The translations under genes were made by a program, and so were the position numbers. From assembly GCF_003184905.1 (NCBI RefSeq), contig NZ_KZ821206.1, positions 113,443 to 177,442 of the forward strand: a DNA stretch of 64,000 nt, given 5' to 3'. Below are positions 25,219-34,833 of the stretch, piece by piece. The number at the start of each line of letters is the position of its first letter. Within the stretch, counting starts at the first letter, position 1. The notes below the pieces were generated by a model. The model had not been told where the DNA came from, did no database searches, and saw only the letters and a program-made list of their open reading frames with translations. Origin of the DNA: Bacillus sp. CGMCC 1.16541 (lineage in GTDB: Bacteria > Bacillota > Bacilli > Bacillales > Bacillaceae_H).

Positions 25219-25789
25219 GACAGTTGATAATCTCCTTTTCTGTGATAATGGCTTTTACCGGAAGGTCATGTTCTTCAAAAGGTACTTTATTTGTGACTTG
25301 AAACGAGAAAGCAAGTGCAATGACTTCTCCATTATAACTAGCTAAGTACCGATCATAATAGCCTCCACCATATCCAATTCGATAGCCTTTTTGATCAAAG
25401 ACAATGCCTGGAGTAATAATCAGATCAATTTGGGTGGGCAAATATCTTTCTGTTTGCTGTACAATCGGCTCTTGCAACCCAAAATAAACAGTCTCTAATT
25501 GAGAAAATGATGTTAACTTATAAAAGGTCATCTTTTTTTCTTTAGCATCACATTTTGGGACAACAACCTGTTTTCCTTCATTCCACGCACGGTGAATCAA
25601 TTCATTTGTCTCCACTTCTCTACCTCTAGAAATGGTTACACCAATTGTGTTCGCTTCTTTCCAATATGAAGATTGACATAGCAAATTTATAATATCAATT
25701 GAACGCCTTTTATATGTAAGCTCACTTATTTCGTTTAATTTTTCTTTTATCTTCATTCGTAAAATTGCTTTTGTAGCCAAATTCTTCAT
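25211..25789 (-). CDS. yqgN: 5-formyltetrahydrofolate cyclo-ligase (YqgN)
   Basis: Converts 5-formyl-THF to 5,10-methenyl-THF using ATP, salvaging folate in the cytoplasm. The motif YGGGYYDRYLA (about 130-140) and the FDQKGYRIG phosphate loop before it are typical. AGGAG is flush with ATG 25789 but eight bases before TTG 25780, so the shorter start may be the one used. It heads an operon with the DUF92 gene and the yqgO-like gene. Confidence 0.9.
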   Translation of the reverse strand: MKNLATKAILRMKIKEKLNEISELTYKRRSIDIINLLCQSSYWKEANTIGVTISRGREVETNELIHRAWNEGKQVVVPKCDAKEKKMTFYKLTSFSQLETVYFGLQEPIVQQTERYLPTQIDLIITPGIVFDQKGYRIGYGGGYYDRYLASYNGEVIALAFSFQVTNKVPFEEHDLPVKAIITEKEIINCHD

Positions 25790-25821
25790 CTCCTGTCTAG
25801 TAAAAATTGAAAAGAGTCTAT

Positions 25822-25851
25822 AAAAAAAACAGTAGGAATGACTTCCTACTG
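25822..25851 (-). terminator. Terminator of rpmGA
   Basis: CAGTAGGAA (25830-25838) pairs with TTCCTACTG (25843-25851). Minus-strand readout ends in eight T. Confidence 0.95.
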
Positions 25852-25852
25852 C

Positions 25853-26002
25853 TTACTTTGTTTCACGGTGAAGCGTTACTTTTTTAAGTCTTGGGCTGTA
25901 TTTCTTTAACTCAAGACGATCTGGGTTGTTACGCTTATTTTTCTTTGTGATGTAGTTACGATCACCAGTTTCAGTACAAGCTAATGTAATGTTTACACGC
26001 AT
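25853..26002 (-). CDS. rpmGA: Ribosomal protein bL33 (zinc-free type)
   Basis: A 49-aa frame from ATG 26002 to TAA 25853, with GGAGG upstream. It reads [19 protein letters not shown] and ends [12 protein letters not shown], the bL33 sequence of the 50S subunit. Only one Cys is present, so it lacks the two CxxC pairs of the zinc-binding paralogue. Zinc-free forms let cells release zinc under starvation, which is of note with zur in this window. It is monocistronic. Confidence 0.95.
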   Translation of the reverse strand: MRVNITLACTETGDRNYITKKNKRNNPDRLELKKYSPRLKKVTLHRETK

Positions 26003-26235
26003 CTATTTTCCCTCCAAACATTAAGAACATAAATCAGACTATACTATAATATCACTTTTTATTTTGAAATTCTAGTCTGTTTTTAGGAAGAATATCATTT
26101 CTTCCTTTAAATTTGTTTTTTATCATCATTTCTGCATGATAAACAATGATTTCAGTGCTTTTACTTTGAACGTAAGTTTGGTATGTTGCATGTTTTAAAG
26201 TATATCCAATTCAAAAGCATGTTATGAACCTTGAA

Positions 26236-28551
26236 CTACACCTTTTGATATTCTCTGATTTTCTTCATGACATCTGATGAGAATTTCTTTGCCAATACTT
26301 CGTTTGTTGCTTCAGAGTAAATAGTCAGAGCTGGTATTTCCCCGTGAGGTAAAATAAGTGTCCACCCTTGATTTGGATGATAAATCTTCAATCCATCTAT
26401 TAGCTCAATCTGTCTATCATCAAACTCTTCTACCAACTTCCTCATCACAAGACCTTGTGATTCCCATGGACAAAATACATTCTCTTTTTCAACATGAATG
26501 TTAGGGACTGTCTTTATAAGAGCGGAAATGGAATGAAGTTGAACAGAAAGTAATTCAACCATTTGACAAAATGCGTATAATGCATCTACTTGAAAATGCG
26601 TCGGCCCTAGCACGTTTAACAAGTCTCTTTTCTGAGACTTCACTCGTATCAACTTTTCGTGAAGGTCGTTAGCAAGTAACTCTAATGATGATGAATAATG
26701 TACCGGTATCGGAATAAAAGGCAGCTTTTTCGTCAAGCTTACACTATAAATATAAAGTGCTAACACTTGCGTTTCTGTTAAAAGGTCACCATTTTCATCA
26801 TACAATAAAAAAGATTCACCTATATCATCAATAACCATGGCAAAACTAGCTCGATAACGGTTGATTAACATCGCAACATCTTGTTCTATTTCGTGTTTAC
26901 ACGTAACATACCTTCTTATATGTAACTCATTACATACACGTTGAACAACTTCTTGCATATAAGGAGGACAAATGACGACAACAGATGAATTTGCACCAAT
27001 GACAGAAGGAATATCAATTGAATGAACAAGGTAATCAATATAATCACTTTTATTACTTTCAATCGTTACAATTGGATTCATCCTATCTACTTTTATATCT
27101 AGTTCCGCCACATTTTTATACTGCTTTTCAATTCGCCATTCCGTCATTGTATCAATAAGACACCCTTTTTGATCATAAATCTCTAAAGAAAGCTCATGTT
27201 CTTCTCTTGTAGAGTCTTTGTAAAGATAAACGGCATACTCTCCTTTCTTTTGCGCTTTGTAATAACGGAATAATGGAAGTGAAAGAGCTCCCATTGTATG
27301 GACTTGAAAATTTTGAACCTGAAGACCTGATATAACTAGGTGACTAAACATCGTTGAACAAATGTGTTCATCGCTTCCTACGATAATTGTACTTGAAGAG
27401 GGAAAGCTCATTTGTAAAGCTTGACAAAGCCGAAAGATAATTTGAGGAGATATACTAGCTTGAGTATCGATAATCATTCGCCCATTCACAAATAGTGAAT
27501 GTTCCATATCTGCTATGGACTCTTGTTCCTTCGTCTTCTCCCATTCCTTTCCTACCACGGACTTTGACAGCGTCGTCCCCTTTTGGATACGTACATGAGG
27601 AGCTATCGTCGCTTCATGAATTTGACAATTATTTCCTACTGCTGTCTCTTGTGATAAAATACTATGACTGATTAAAGACGAGGCACCGACAACACTACCG
27701 GATCCAATCGTCGTATAAGGCCCAATGACTGCTCCTTTTCGAATTATTGCTCCTTTCCCTATATAAACAGGTGAATGAATGGTGACTTGCTCTTCAACAA
27801 GCACATCTTCCTCTACATAGGAAGATGAAAGAGAAGAAAGGGTATACCTTTGGCTCAATAAATCATTGTGAGCTTGTCGGTAATGGTGAATTTGACCAAT
27901 ATCAATCCAGTAGTCGTCTGTTAAATAACTACAAACTCTCTCTTTATGTTTCAGTAATTTAGGGATTAAGTCTAAACTAAAATCAACTGATTTATTTTCT
28001 TCAATATAGTTCAGTACCTTTTTTGTAATAATGTACACACCCGTGTTAATAAGGTTACTCGTTATTTCATGCTTTCTTGGCTTCTCCACAAATTTTTTAA
28101 CGAATCCGGCCGCATTGCGTAATACCATTCCATAATCTAAAGGATTTTTCACTTCTTTCGTAATGATGGTCATGACTGCGTTTTGATCATTATGATGGGC
28201 TATCGCAGATGTTAAATGAATGGATGTGAGTGCATCTCCACTAATAATGACACAGTCGTCATCAATAAACTTATGTGCATTTTGCAAACTACCTGCGGTT
28301 CCTAGTGGCTCTTTTTCAATAAAATAGTGAAGTCTCACCCCCCACTTACTTCCATCTCCAAAATAAGACGTGATGTGATAATGAAGGTGTTGCAGCGTAA
28401 CACCAATCTCCGTAATCCCATGCTCTTTTAGAAGTTCAATGCTATATTCCATGACTGGCTTTCCACACAAAGGAAGCATAGGCTTTGGCACTTCATCCGT
28501 TAAAGGCTTCAACCTCGTCCCTTTTCCACCAGCTAATATAATCCCCTTCAA
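26236..28551 (-). CDS. Sugar-phosphate nucleotidyltransferase fused to a degenerate phosphomannomutase-like domain
   Basis: The N-terminal domain (1-235) is a nucleotidyltransferase: GGKGTRLKPLT at 8-18, PKPMLP, and EKEPLGTAGSL. Residues about 250-345 are hexapeptide left-handed helix repeats (VYIGKGAIIRKGAVIGP). From about 355 to the end it resembles phosphohexomutases, but no TASHNP active-site serine loop is visible, so it is probably regulatory or inactive. It likely makes a nucleotide sugar for the neighbouring GT4. It overlaps that gene by 4 nt. The product (GDP-mannose, ADP- or UDP-glucose) cannot be told. Confidence 0.85.
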   Translation of the reverse strand: MKGIILAGGKGTRLKPLTDEVPKPMLPLCGKPVMEYSIELLKEHGITEIGVTLQHLHYHITSYFGDGSKWGVRLHYFIEKEPLGTAGSLQNAHKFIDDDCVIISGDALTSIHLTSAIAHHNDQNAVMTIITKEVKNPLDYGMVLRNAAGFVKKFVEKPRKHEITSNLINTGVYIITKKVLNYIEENKSVDFSLDLIPKLLKHKERVCSYLTDDYWIDIGQIHHYRQAHNDLLSQRYTLSSLSSSYVEEDVLVEEQVTIHSPVYIGKGAIIRKGAVIGPYTTIGSGSVVGASSLISHSILSQETAVGNNCQIHEATIAPHVRIQKGTTLSKSVVGKEWEKTKEQESIADMEHSLFVNGRMIIDTQASISPQIIFRLCQALQMSFPSSSTIIVGSDEHICSTMFSHLVISGLQVQNFQVHTMGALSLPLFRYYKAQKKGEYAVYLYKDSTREEHELSLEIYDQKGCLIDTMTEWRIEKQYKNVAELDIKVDRMNPIVTIESNKSDYIDYLVHSIDIPSVIGANSSVVVICPPYMQEVVQRVCNELHIRRYVTCKHEIEQDVAMLINRYRASFAMVIDDIGESFLLYDENGDLLTETQVLALYIYSVSLTKKLPFIPIPVHYSSSLELLANDLHEKLIRVKSQKRDLLNVLGPTHFQVDALYAFCQMVELLSVQLHSISALIKTVPNIHVEKENVFCPWESQGLVMRKLVEEFDDRQIELIDGLKIYHPNQGWTLILPHGEIPALTIYSEATNEVLAKKFSSDVMKKIREYQKV

Positions 28552-29801
28552 TCTGCTTCTTCCTTCCCTATTTGATTTTTTATCGCTTTCTCTTTAAACA
28601 GTTCACTTGTTTTAGAAGCAATTTCATCCCATCCAAATTTACTTGTCACTTCTTCTTTTGCATTATTTCCTATCGTTTTGGCTAACTGTTCATCTGACAA
28701 AATAAACGCTAAACAGTGCGCTAAGCTAGATACATCTCCCGTTTTACAAAGCAAACCCGTTACATGATGAGTGACAATCGAGCTTAATCCCCCTGTATCT
28801 GAAACGACAGTCGGTTTTCCAGCAACCATCCCCTCTAATGCTACAATTCCAAAAGGTTCATACAAACTTGGGAACACAGCTACATCACATAAGTGAAAGA
28901 ATTGATTACGCTCTTCGTCTGTAATATATCCAATAAAATAAACATGCTGTTGCAAGTTCTTTTCTTCTACAACCGTTCGATAATGATGTAACAACGGACC
29001 TTTTCCAGCAATAACAATTCGTATAGTTGGAAAAGCATTAACAAGATGTTCTGTTGCTTCAATTAACGTACCAAATCCTTTTTCATACACAATCCTACCA
29101 ATCGAAAACACCAGAGGACCTTGCTCAATATGAAATTTATTTTTCACTTTTAAGGAGCGAGTATGTGACACCATCATATCAATGTCAATTCCATTAGGAA
29201 AAACAGATATCCTTTCCTCTTCCACGTGAAATAACTGGTTAATCTCCGTTTTCATATAGTCACTACACACAATAATTGCTTCAGACTGTTGAATTAAATA
29301 GTGCTCTTGCTCATGAATAGATTGTTGCATTTCTGTAAAGATACCGTTGTTCCTTCCATGTTCTGTTGCATGGATCGTTGTAATTAACGGTTTATCTATT
29401 TGCTTTTTTATGACACGAGCAGCTGCTCCTACTAACCAGTCATGTGCATGAATTAAATCAAATGACATATTCTCAACTAATTTTAGTGCCCTTTGTGCCA
29501 TTGCAATATTTAAGCTACTGACCCAAGCTAAAAAATCTTGATGGTGCGGCTGCAAACTTTTCACACGGTAAACATGAACACCATATAAACATTCGTAAGC
29601 TGGTAATCCCTCTACAAATGCAGTGATAACATGAACTTGATGACCAGCTCTCGCTAACGCTCGCGATAAATCAAAAACATGACGAGCCAAACCACCAATC
29701 ACATGCGGCGGAAATTCCCATGACAACATTAAAATGGATAAAGATTGAGTCATCACGATTGAATGACCTTTAGAGGTTATACTTTCATACTCATTTACCA
29801 T
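28548..29801 (-). CDS. GT4-family glycosyltransferase, glycogen-synthase-like
   Basis: A 417-aa GT-B enzyme. LSWEFPPHVIGGLARHV (about 27-43) matches the acceptor/nucleotide loop seen in GT4 and GT5 enzymes, and the C-terminal donor site FPSLYEPFGIVALEGM has the EX7E glutamates. GAGGGTG precedes ATG 29801. Between DUF4912 and a nucleotidyltransferase it probably builds a polysaccharide or glycolipid, perhaps glycogen-like storage or a cell-surface glycan; B. subtilis has a GT4 (YqgM) in this area, but equivalence is not shown. Confidence 0.85.
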   Translation of the reverse strand: MVNEYESITSKGHSIVMTQSLSILMLSWEFPPHVIGGLARHVFDLSRALARAGHQVHVITAFVEGLPAYECLYGVHVYRVKSLQPHHQDFLAWVSSLNIAMAQRALKLVENMSFDLIHAHDWLVGAAARVIKKQIDKPLITTIHATEHGRNNGIFTEMQQSIHEQEHYLIQQSEAIIVCSDYMKTEINQLFHVEEERISVFPNGIDIDMMVSHTRSLKVKNKFHIEQGPLVFSIGRIVYEKGFGTLIEATEHLVNAFPTIRIVIAGKGPLLHHYRTVVEEKNLQQHVYFIGYITDEERNQFFHLCDVAVFPSLYEPFGIVALEGMVAGKPTVVSDTGGLSSIVTHHVTGLLCKTGDVSSLAHCLAFILSDEQLAKTIGNNAKEEVTSKFGWDEIASKTSELFKEKAIKNQIGKEEAD

Positions 29802-29811
29802 TTATTCACCC

Positions 29812-30336
29812 TCACACATACCTGTGACTTTTAAGTAACGCTACATTTCTTCGGTTTTGTTTTATGATTTTTGTGTCCATTGTATAGCACGAATACACAC
29901 TAAATGTCTCTTCCCACTTGGGAGTTTGGTTAGTAGGATACGACCACTTTATCTTACAGTTTCTGCTGAAACCTTTCGAATCTTCTAAGTGTATTTCGTT
30001 TGAACGAATAAACGAAAAGAGGTGACCTTTTTTTGTATAGATCCCTACATCCACAATGTATGTCCGACCCAAAGGTAGGTGTGGAATAAAACCTCTACTT
30101 CTTTGTTTCCTATTTCGATATATTTTTAATTTATGAGCATTGTGACCATTAAATGCAATGTTCGTAACATCATAAATCACAACAACCATGTTTTTTTCAT
30201 TCACTTTTAATCCACAACTCTCTTTAACCATCTCTTTGGTGATGTTAGATACGTACCAATGAACCAAAAGAGAATTACTTCCTTTTCTTAAGATTACGCA
30301 CTCATCAAATTGATTATTTCTTTTAAACCTACTCAC
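29812..30336 (-). CDS. DUF4912 protein
   Basis: A 174-aa basic protein whose middle (VHWYVSN, VVIYDVTNIAFNGHNAH, RTYIVDVGIYTKKGHLFSFIRSNE) fits the DUF4912 domain found beside GT4 and 1,4-alpha-glucan genes in Firmicutes. The fold is thought to resemble carbohydrate-binding or Ig-like sheets; activity is unknown. It is first in the three-gene operon, 10 nt before the GT4. Confidence 0.75.
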   Translation of the reverse strand: MSRFKRNNQFDECVILRKGSNSLLVHWYVSNITKEMVKESCGLKVNEKNMVVVIYDVTNIAFNGHNAHKLKIYRNRKQRSRGFIPHLPLGRTYIVDVGIYTKKGHLFSFIRSNEIHLEDSKGFSRNCKIKWSYPTNQTPKWEETFSVYSCYTMDTKIIKQNRRNVALLKSHRYV

Positions 30337-30481
30337 TATTTTCCACCTTATTGTTTCTTACTGTTGCTGTCATTTAAAATCATCTTAACATTAAGCAAAT
30401 GTTGCCACAATGAACACATTTTGTCGATTAATGGTATACTAGATTCGTTATAAAAGGAATCATTTATTTAAGAGGTGAATT

Positions 30482-30865
30482 ATGACTTACGCATTTATTA
30501 GTTTGACGATACTCTCTCTCTTCCTGCTCTTTGTTTCCTTTTTAAAAGAAAACAAAATAAAAGTGATAGAGAAGCAAGTTGAACAACTCTCTTTAAACGC
30601 CCTACAGGAACAATATCAAACAAATAAACGTTTTGAACGACTAGAAGAAGAGCTATTATTTTCTTCTACATATGAACAACGACTAGCGCCTACTTCTACT
30701 GTCGTTCACTCGCCAAAAAGGAGCTTAAAATCTTCTTCCATTCATCAACACGTGTTTGAGTTGTTTCACAGCGGAATGACAGTTGATGAAATTGCGAAGC
30801 AATTAGCTATTCCCATTGAAGAAGTACGTTTACTTATAAACCATGTTAGACGGGAGGAACAATAA
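30482..30865 (+). CDS. Membrane-anchored protein with C-terminal HTH
   Basis: A 127-aa protein starting at ATG 30482 behind AAGAGGTG. Residues 3-19 are one membrane segment, 22-62 a likely coiled coil, and the last 40 residues a helix-turn-helix (MTVDEIAKQLAIPIEEVRLLINHV) like those of sigma-type regulators. It resembles membrane-tethered regulators in Bacillus, but I do not recognise a named family. The next gene starts right after its stop. Confidence 0.7.
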   Translation: MTYAFISLTILSLFLLFVSFLKENKIKVIEKQVEQLSLNALQEQYQTNKRFERLEEELLFSSTYEQRLAPTSTVVHSPKRSLKSSSIHQHVFELFHSGMTVDEIAKQLAIPIEEVRLLINHVRREEQ

Positions 30866-30866
30866 C

Positions 30867-31337
30867 TTGGACCGTTCAACTATCCGAGCATTTTCGGTTG
30901 GGCTATTACTAGCCACCTCTGTCTTAGGAATTGTCTATTACACGGGAGATCGTAACCAAGAGTATAATCGTACTTTTTCTCTTCAACAGGCAAAACAGTT
31001 ATTGCAAAATGAAGGGTATGTAACGGTTCAAACAGCCGAATACAACCAATTACTTCAATTGAAACGAGCAGAACAAGAAGAGTCTACACTTCCTATAAAA
31101 AAAGAGTCAAAAGACAAAGCAACAATTGTCCACAAGGAAATAGTCATTAAACCTGGCATGACAAGTATAGATATTGCTTCTCAACTTTTAGAATCAGAAA
31201 TTATTAAAAACTCGACCGAATTTAATGCTTATCTCACTAAACGCGATTTGACAACTAAGATCCAACTTGGTACGTACACTCTTTCTTCAGACATGACACA
31301 CGAAGAAATCGCTGCCATTCTCACGAAAAATAACTAA
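30867..31337 (+). CDS. MltG/YceG-like small membrane protein
   Basis: The start is TTG 30867, nine bases after GGGAGG; an earlier in-frame ATG overlaps the upstream gene. The 156-aa product has one membrane segment (13-31), a coiled linker, and a C-terminal block (VIKPGMTSIDIASQLLES...GTYTLSSDMTHEEIAAIL) like the LysM-like N-domain of MltG transglycosylases. The catalytic part of MltG is absent, so it is a stand-alone domain, as also seen in other Bacilli. Function unknown; a cell-wall role is likely. Confidence 0.78.
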   Translation: MDRSTIRAFSVGLLLATSVLGIVYYTGDRNQEYNRTFSLQQAKQLLQNEGYVTVQTAEYNQLLQLKRAEQEESTLPIKKESKDKATIVHKEIVIKPGMTSIDIASQLLESEIIKNSTEFNAYLTKRDLTTKIQLGTYTLSSDMTHEEIAAILTKNN

Positions 31338-31341
31338 TACA

Positions 31342-31377
31342 AAAAAAGTGGTTGCATCACTGTGCAACCACTTTTTT
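31342..31377. terminator. Bidirectional terminator between the MltG-like gene and phoU
   Basis: A perfect 15-bp stem (31342-31356 with 31363-31377) with A-rich and T-rich ends serving both converging genes. Confidence 0.93.
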
Positions 31378-31378
31378 G

Positions 31379-32038
31379 TTATTCATTTAAATCATATCGT
31401 TTACCTTTTACAAGATAAAGAACGCTTTCTCCGATGTTTGTTGCATGGTCTGCTGCACGCTCTAAAAATCGGCCAATAAACATTAGTTGAGTAATTTGAT
31501 TCATCGAATCCTTTTCACTTTGAGCAAGTCGAAGTAATTCTTTAATGGTAATACCGTACAAATCATCAACTTGGTCGTCCATTTCCGCTACTTGTTTCGC
31601 GAGTAACACATCTTCTTCTTGATAAGCAGTTAAACACGTAGATAGCATATCAATGGAAATTCTGTTCATTTCTTTAATATGCTCTAATGGTTTAATAAGC
31701 GGCTCTTCTCCAATACGAATCGTAGACTTGGCGATGTTAACACCGAAATCAGCCATTCGCTCCAAGTCAGATGCGATTTTAATTGCTACTACAACACGGC
31801 GTAAATCGATGGCTACTGGCTGTTGTTTCGCAATTAACAAAATTGCTAAATCATTGATTTCTTCTTCAAGCTGATCCACCTTATAATCTTCATCAATAAC
31901 TTGTAGAGCTAAATCAACATCTTTTGTTTCTAAAGCTTCAATTGATTTTGTTAATGCTAATTCTGTTAAGCGTCCTATTTCTAATAGTTTTTCACGAAGC
32001 ACTTTTAGCTCTCCATGAAACTTTTCACGTACGACCAT
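31379..32038 (-). CDS. phoU: Phosphate-signalling protein PhoU
   Basis: A 219-aa protein of two three-helix PhoU repeats (metal-binding ExxxD patterns DLERMADFGVNIA and FLERAADHATNIGE). It links the Pst transporter to the PhoR kinase and is needed to hold the Pho response off when phosphate is plentiful. The start is ATG 32038 after GAGGAGG; the frame to 32149 overlaps pstB and lacks a site. Last gene of the pst operon. Confidence 0.93.
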   Translation of the reverse strand: MVVREKFHGELKVLREKLLEIGRLTELALTKSIEALETKDVDLALQVIDEDYKVDQLEEEINDLAILLIAKQQPVAIDLRRVVVAIKIASDLERMADFGVNIAKSTIRIGEEPLIKPLEHIKEMNRISIDMLSTCLTAYQEEDVLLAKQVAEMDDQVDDLYGITIKELLRLAQSEKDSMNQITQLMFIGRFLERAADHATNIGESVLYLVKGKRYDLNE

Positions 32039-32066
32039 ATCCCGTACCTCCTCAATGATGTTTGTC

Positions 32067-32882
32067 TTAACCGAAACGACCTGTAATATAATCTTCTGTA
32101 CGCTTATCTGATGGATTTGAGAAGATTTTATCCGTTTCAGCAAACTCAACTACTTCACCATTTAAGAAGAACGCCGTTTTATCTGAGATACGAGCAGCTT
32201 GCTGCATGTTATGAGTAACGATGATAATACTGAAATCTTTCTTTAATTCTTGTACTAACTCTTCTACTTTTAATGTAGAGATTGGATCAAGCGCTGACGT
32301 TGGCTCATCCATTAAAATAACATCTGGTTCAATAGCTAAACAACGAGCGATACATAAACGTTGTTGCTGTCCTCCTGATAACCCGTATGCATTTTCATGC
32401 AAGCGATCTTTGACTTCATCCCAAAGAGCGGCTCCTTTTAAGCTTTTTTCAACAATTTCATCTAGTACCTTTTTATTGCGGATACCGTGAATCTTTGGAC
32501 CGTATGTCACATTTTCATAAATTGATTTTGGGAATGGGTTTGGTTTTTGAAACACCATTCCTACTTGTGTACGTAAATCTTCTACACGATATGAACGATC
32601 AAAAATATTACGACCTCGATACTCAATTTCTCCAGATGTACGAACAGTTGGTGTCATCTCAACCATACGGTTTAACGTTTTAATATAAGTTGACTTTCCA
32701 CACCCTGATGGTCCGATGATGGCTGTTACTTCGTTTTCATAAATAGGTAAGTCAATGCTTTTTAGTGCATGAGTTTCTCCATACCATAAATTCAATCCTT
32801 TTGTGTTATACACAATGTCTTTCTTTACACCTTGCACTCCTGTTGTCTCTTTTTTATCTTGAGTTTCAATTGTGATGGCCAT
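32067..32882 (-). CDS. pstB: Phosphate ABC transporter ATP-binding protein
   Basis: Couples ATP hydrolysis to phosphate import. Walker [10 protein letters not shown], signature [16 protein letters not shown] and Walker [14 protein letters not shown] are all present. AAGGAGG lies before ATG 32882, six codons inside the longest frame, giving 271 aa. A leading extension of about 25 residues precedes the ABC core. One pstB is seen, where B. subtilis has two. Confidence 0.95.
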   Translation of the reverse strand: MAITIETQDKKETTGVQGVKKDIVYNTKGLNLWYGETHALKSIDLPIYENEVTAIIGPSGCGKSTYIKTLNRMVEMTPTVRTSGEIEYRGRNIFDRSYRVEDLRTQVGMVFQKPNPFPKSIYENVTYGPKIHGIRNKKVLDEIVEKSLKGAALWDEVKDRLHENAYGLSGGQQQRLCIARCLAIEPDVILMDEPTSALDPISTLKVEELVQELKKDFSIIIVTHNMQQAARISDKTAFFLNGEVVEFAETDKIFSNPSDKRTEDYITGRFG

Positions 32883-32932
32883 AAAATGGTCCTCCTTCAT
32901 CCAAGTTGAAAATTAATAGGTACGCTTCTTTA

Positions 32933-33808
32933 TTAATAACGCTTTTGAAATTTATTTCGAATAAACACGGCAATTGAGTTCATTAGGATTAAGAATGTGA
33001 GTAATACGATAATCCCCGCTGCTGCTACACTTTGGAAATCAGCTTGCGGTCTACTCGTCCAGTTGTAAATTTGCATTGGTAATACAGTCGCTGTGTCTAA
33101 AACACCCGCTGGTAAATACGCAATGAATGTGGGTAACCCAACAACTACTAACGGTGCTGTTTCACCTACTGCACGAGATAACGCTAAAATACTTCCTGTT
33201 AAGATACCCGGAATCGCTGCTGGTAGTACAACTCGATAAATTGTTTGCCACTTTGTCGCCCCCATTCCGAAGGATGCCTCGCGTAATTCTTTCGGAACAG
33301 AACGAATGGCTTCTTGCGCTGCTACAACAATAACAGGCAAAATAAGCAAACTCATTGTTAAACCTGCTGCTAAAATACTTCTTCCTAGTGACAGTTCTCG
33401 AACAAAAATGGTTAAACCTAATAAACCAAATACGATGGATGGTACACCTGCTAAGTTAGAAATATTCAGCTTAATAAAATCATTAAATTTATTTTTCTTT
33501 GCATATTCTTCTAAATAAAGTGCTGCTCCCACTCCCAGAAATAACGATACAGGAGCAACAACCGCCATTAACCATAACGAGCCAACAAGTGCTGCTTTAA
33601 CACCTGCTTGTTCAGGTCTTCTCGATGCGTAATTTTGAAGAAAATCAATATTTAACCAGCCTAACCCTTGAGTCAATATCCGATATAAGAGCATTGCTAA
33701 AACAGCTAATCCAAAAATCGTTGCACAAAAGAAAATGAATCTGAAGATGTTATTTTGAACTAATCTTCCACCCATTCGCTTTTGTACTTGTTGTCGATCT
33801 ACATACAT
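32933..33808 (-). CDS. pstA: Phosphate ABC transporter permease PstA
   Basis: A 291-aa permease with six predicted membrane segments and the EAA loop (LREASFGMGATKWQTI, about 179-194) that contacts PstB. It starts 2 nt after the pstC stop, behind GGGAGG, and forms the channel with PstC. Confidence 0.94.
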   Translation of the reverse strand: MYVDRQQVQKRMGGRLVQNNIFRFIFFCATIFGLAVLAMLLYRILTQGLGWLNIDFLQNYASRRPEQAGVKAALVGSLWLMAVVAPVSLFLGVGAALYLEEYAKKNKFNDFIKLNISNLAGVPSIVFGLLGLTIFVRELSLGRSILAAGLTMSLLILPVIVVAAQEAIRSVPKELREASFGMGATKWQTIYRVVLPAAIPGILTGSILALSRAVGETAPLVVVGLPTFIAYLPAGVLDTATVLPMQIYNWTSRPQADFQSVAAAGIIVLLTFLILMNSIAVFIRNKFQKRY

Positions 33809-33810
33809 GA

Positions 33811-34764
33811 TTAATATTCCTCCCTAAAGCGCTTCGTAATAAACTGTGCAAGCAAGTTCATCACAAGAGTAAATACGAATAATGTCATTCCAACAGCGTA
33901 AATACTGTAATAAACCGTTGTACCATAACCCGCATCACCTGTTGCTACTTGAACAATATACGCAGTCATTGTTTGAACAGAAGATGTCACATCTGTCGCC
34001 ATTGTCGGCGTTGCTCCACCGGCAACTGTTACAATCATCGTTTCTCCAATTGCACGAGAAATACCTAATACGAATGAGGCGATAATTCCTGATAAAGCAG
34101 CAGGAAGCACAACTTTAATGGCTACTTCAAAGCGTGTTGCACCTAAAGCTAATGCACCTTCACGCATTGATTTAGGTACAGAGCTCATTGCATCTTCAGA
34201 TAAGGAAGCAATCATCGGAATAATCATAATACCAACAACAATCCCTGGGCTTAATGCATTAAATAACCCTAAACTTGGAATAAACTGTTTCAATATAGGA
34301 GTAACAAACGTTAGAGCAAAGAATCCATAGACAATTGTCGGAATCCCAGCAAGAACCTCTAAAATCGGTTTAATAATTCGTCTTGTACGATCTGAAGCAT
34401 ACTCACTCAAGAAAATAGCTGCCCCTAATCCAACAGGTATTGCCACAACCATTGCAATAGCTGTGATTAATAATGTACCTGTTACTAAAGGTAGTACACC
34501 ATAGTTTCCTTTTGCATCAACAAATGGTAACCACTTTGTACCTGTAATAAAATCTAAGAATGGTACTCTTGAAAAAAATGTAGCTGTTTCAAAGATTAAC
34601 GTAAATAAAATTCCTGCTGTTGTTAATACAGAAACAATCGCTGTTAACAGTAGGATGATGGGCATCACTTTTTCTATAATTGTAGATGCACCTTTTTTCG
34701 ATTTGTTTTCTTTAATCATTTCTCGAATGGAAACTTTCTTTTCATCACTCTTTACGAAAGCCAA
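33811..34764 (-). CDS. pstC: Phosphate ABC transporter permease PstC
   Basis: A permease of six membrane segments with the EAA loop MREGALALGATRFEVA. TTG 34764 lies eight bases after AAAGGGG and gives 317 aa; the ATG at 34788 would put the site inside the gene. An N-terminal cytoplasmic tail of about 30 residues is basic. A stem-loop separates it from pstS. Confidence 0.93.
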   Translation of the reverse strand: MAFVKSDEKKVSIREMIKENKSKKGASTIIEKVMPIILLLTAIVSVLTTAGILFTLIFETATFFSRVPFLDFITGTKWLPFVDAKGNYGVLPLVTGTLLITAIAMVVAIPVGLGAAIFLSEYASDRTRRIIKPILEVLAGIPTIVYGFFALTFVTPILKQFIPSLGLFNALSPGIVVGIMIIPMIASLSEDAMSSVPKSMREGALALGATRFEVAIKVVLPAALSGIIASFVLGISRAIGETMIVTVAGGATPTMATDVTSSVQTMTAYIVQVATGDAGYGTTVYYSIYAVGMTLFVFTLVMNLLAQFITKRFREEY

Positions 34765-34793
34765 TGTCGTAACCCCTTTCCATTGCATGGAAA

Positions 34794-34821
34794 GATGAGA
34801 AGCACATCCACGCTTCTCATC
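34794..34821 (-). promoter_or_regulatory. Intercistronic stem-loop between pstS and pstC
   Basis: GATGAGAAGC and GCTTCTCATC form a perfect 10-bp stem with an 8-nt loop and only a short T run. Such hairpins allow partial read-through or protect the pstS message, giving more binding protein than permease. Confidence 0.75.
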
Positions 34822-34833
34822 TTCATTTGTCTA

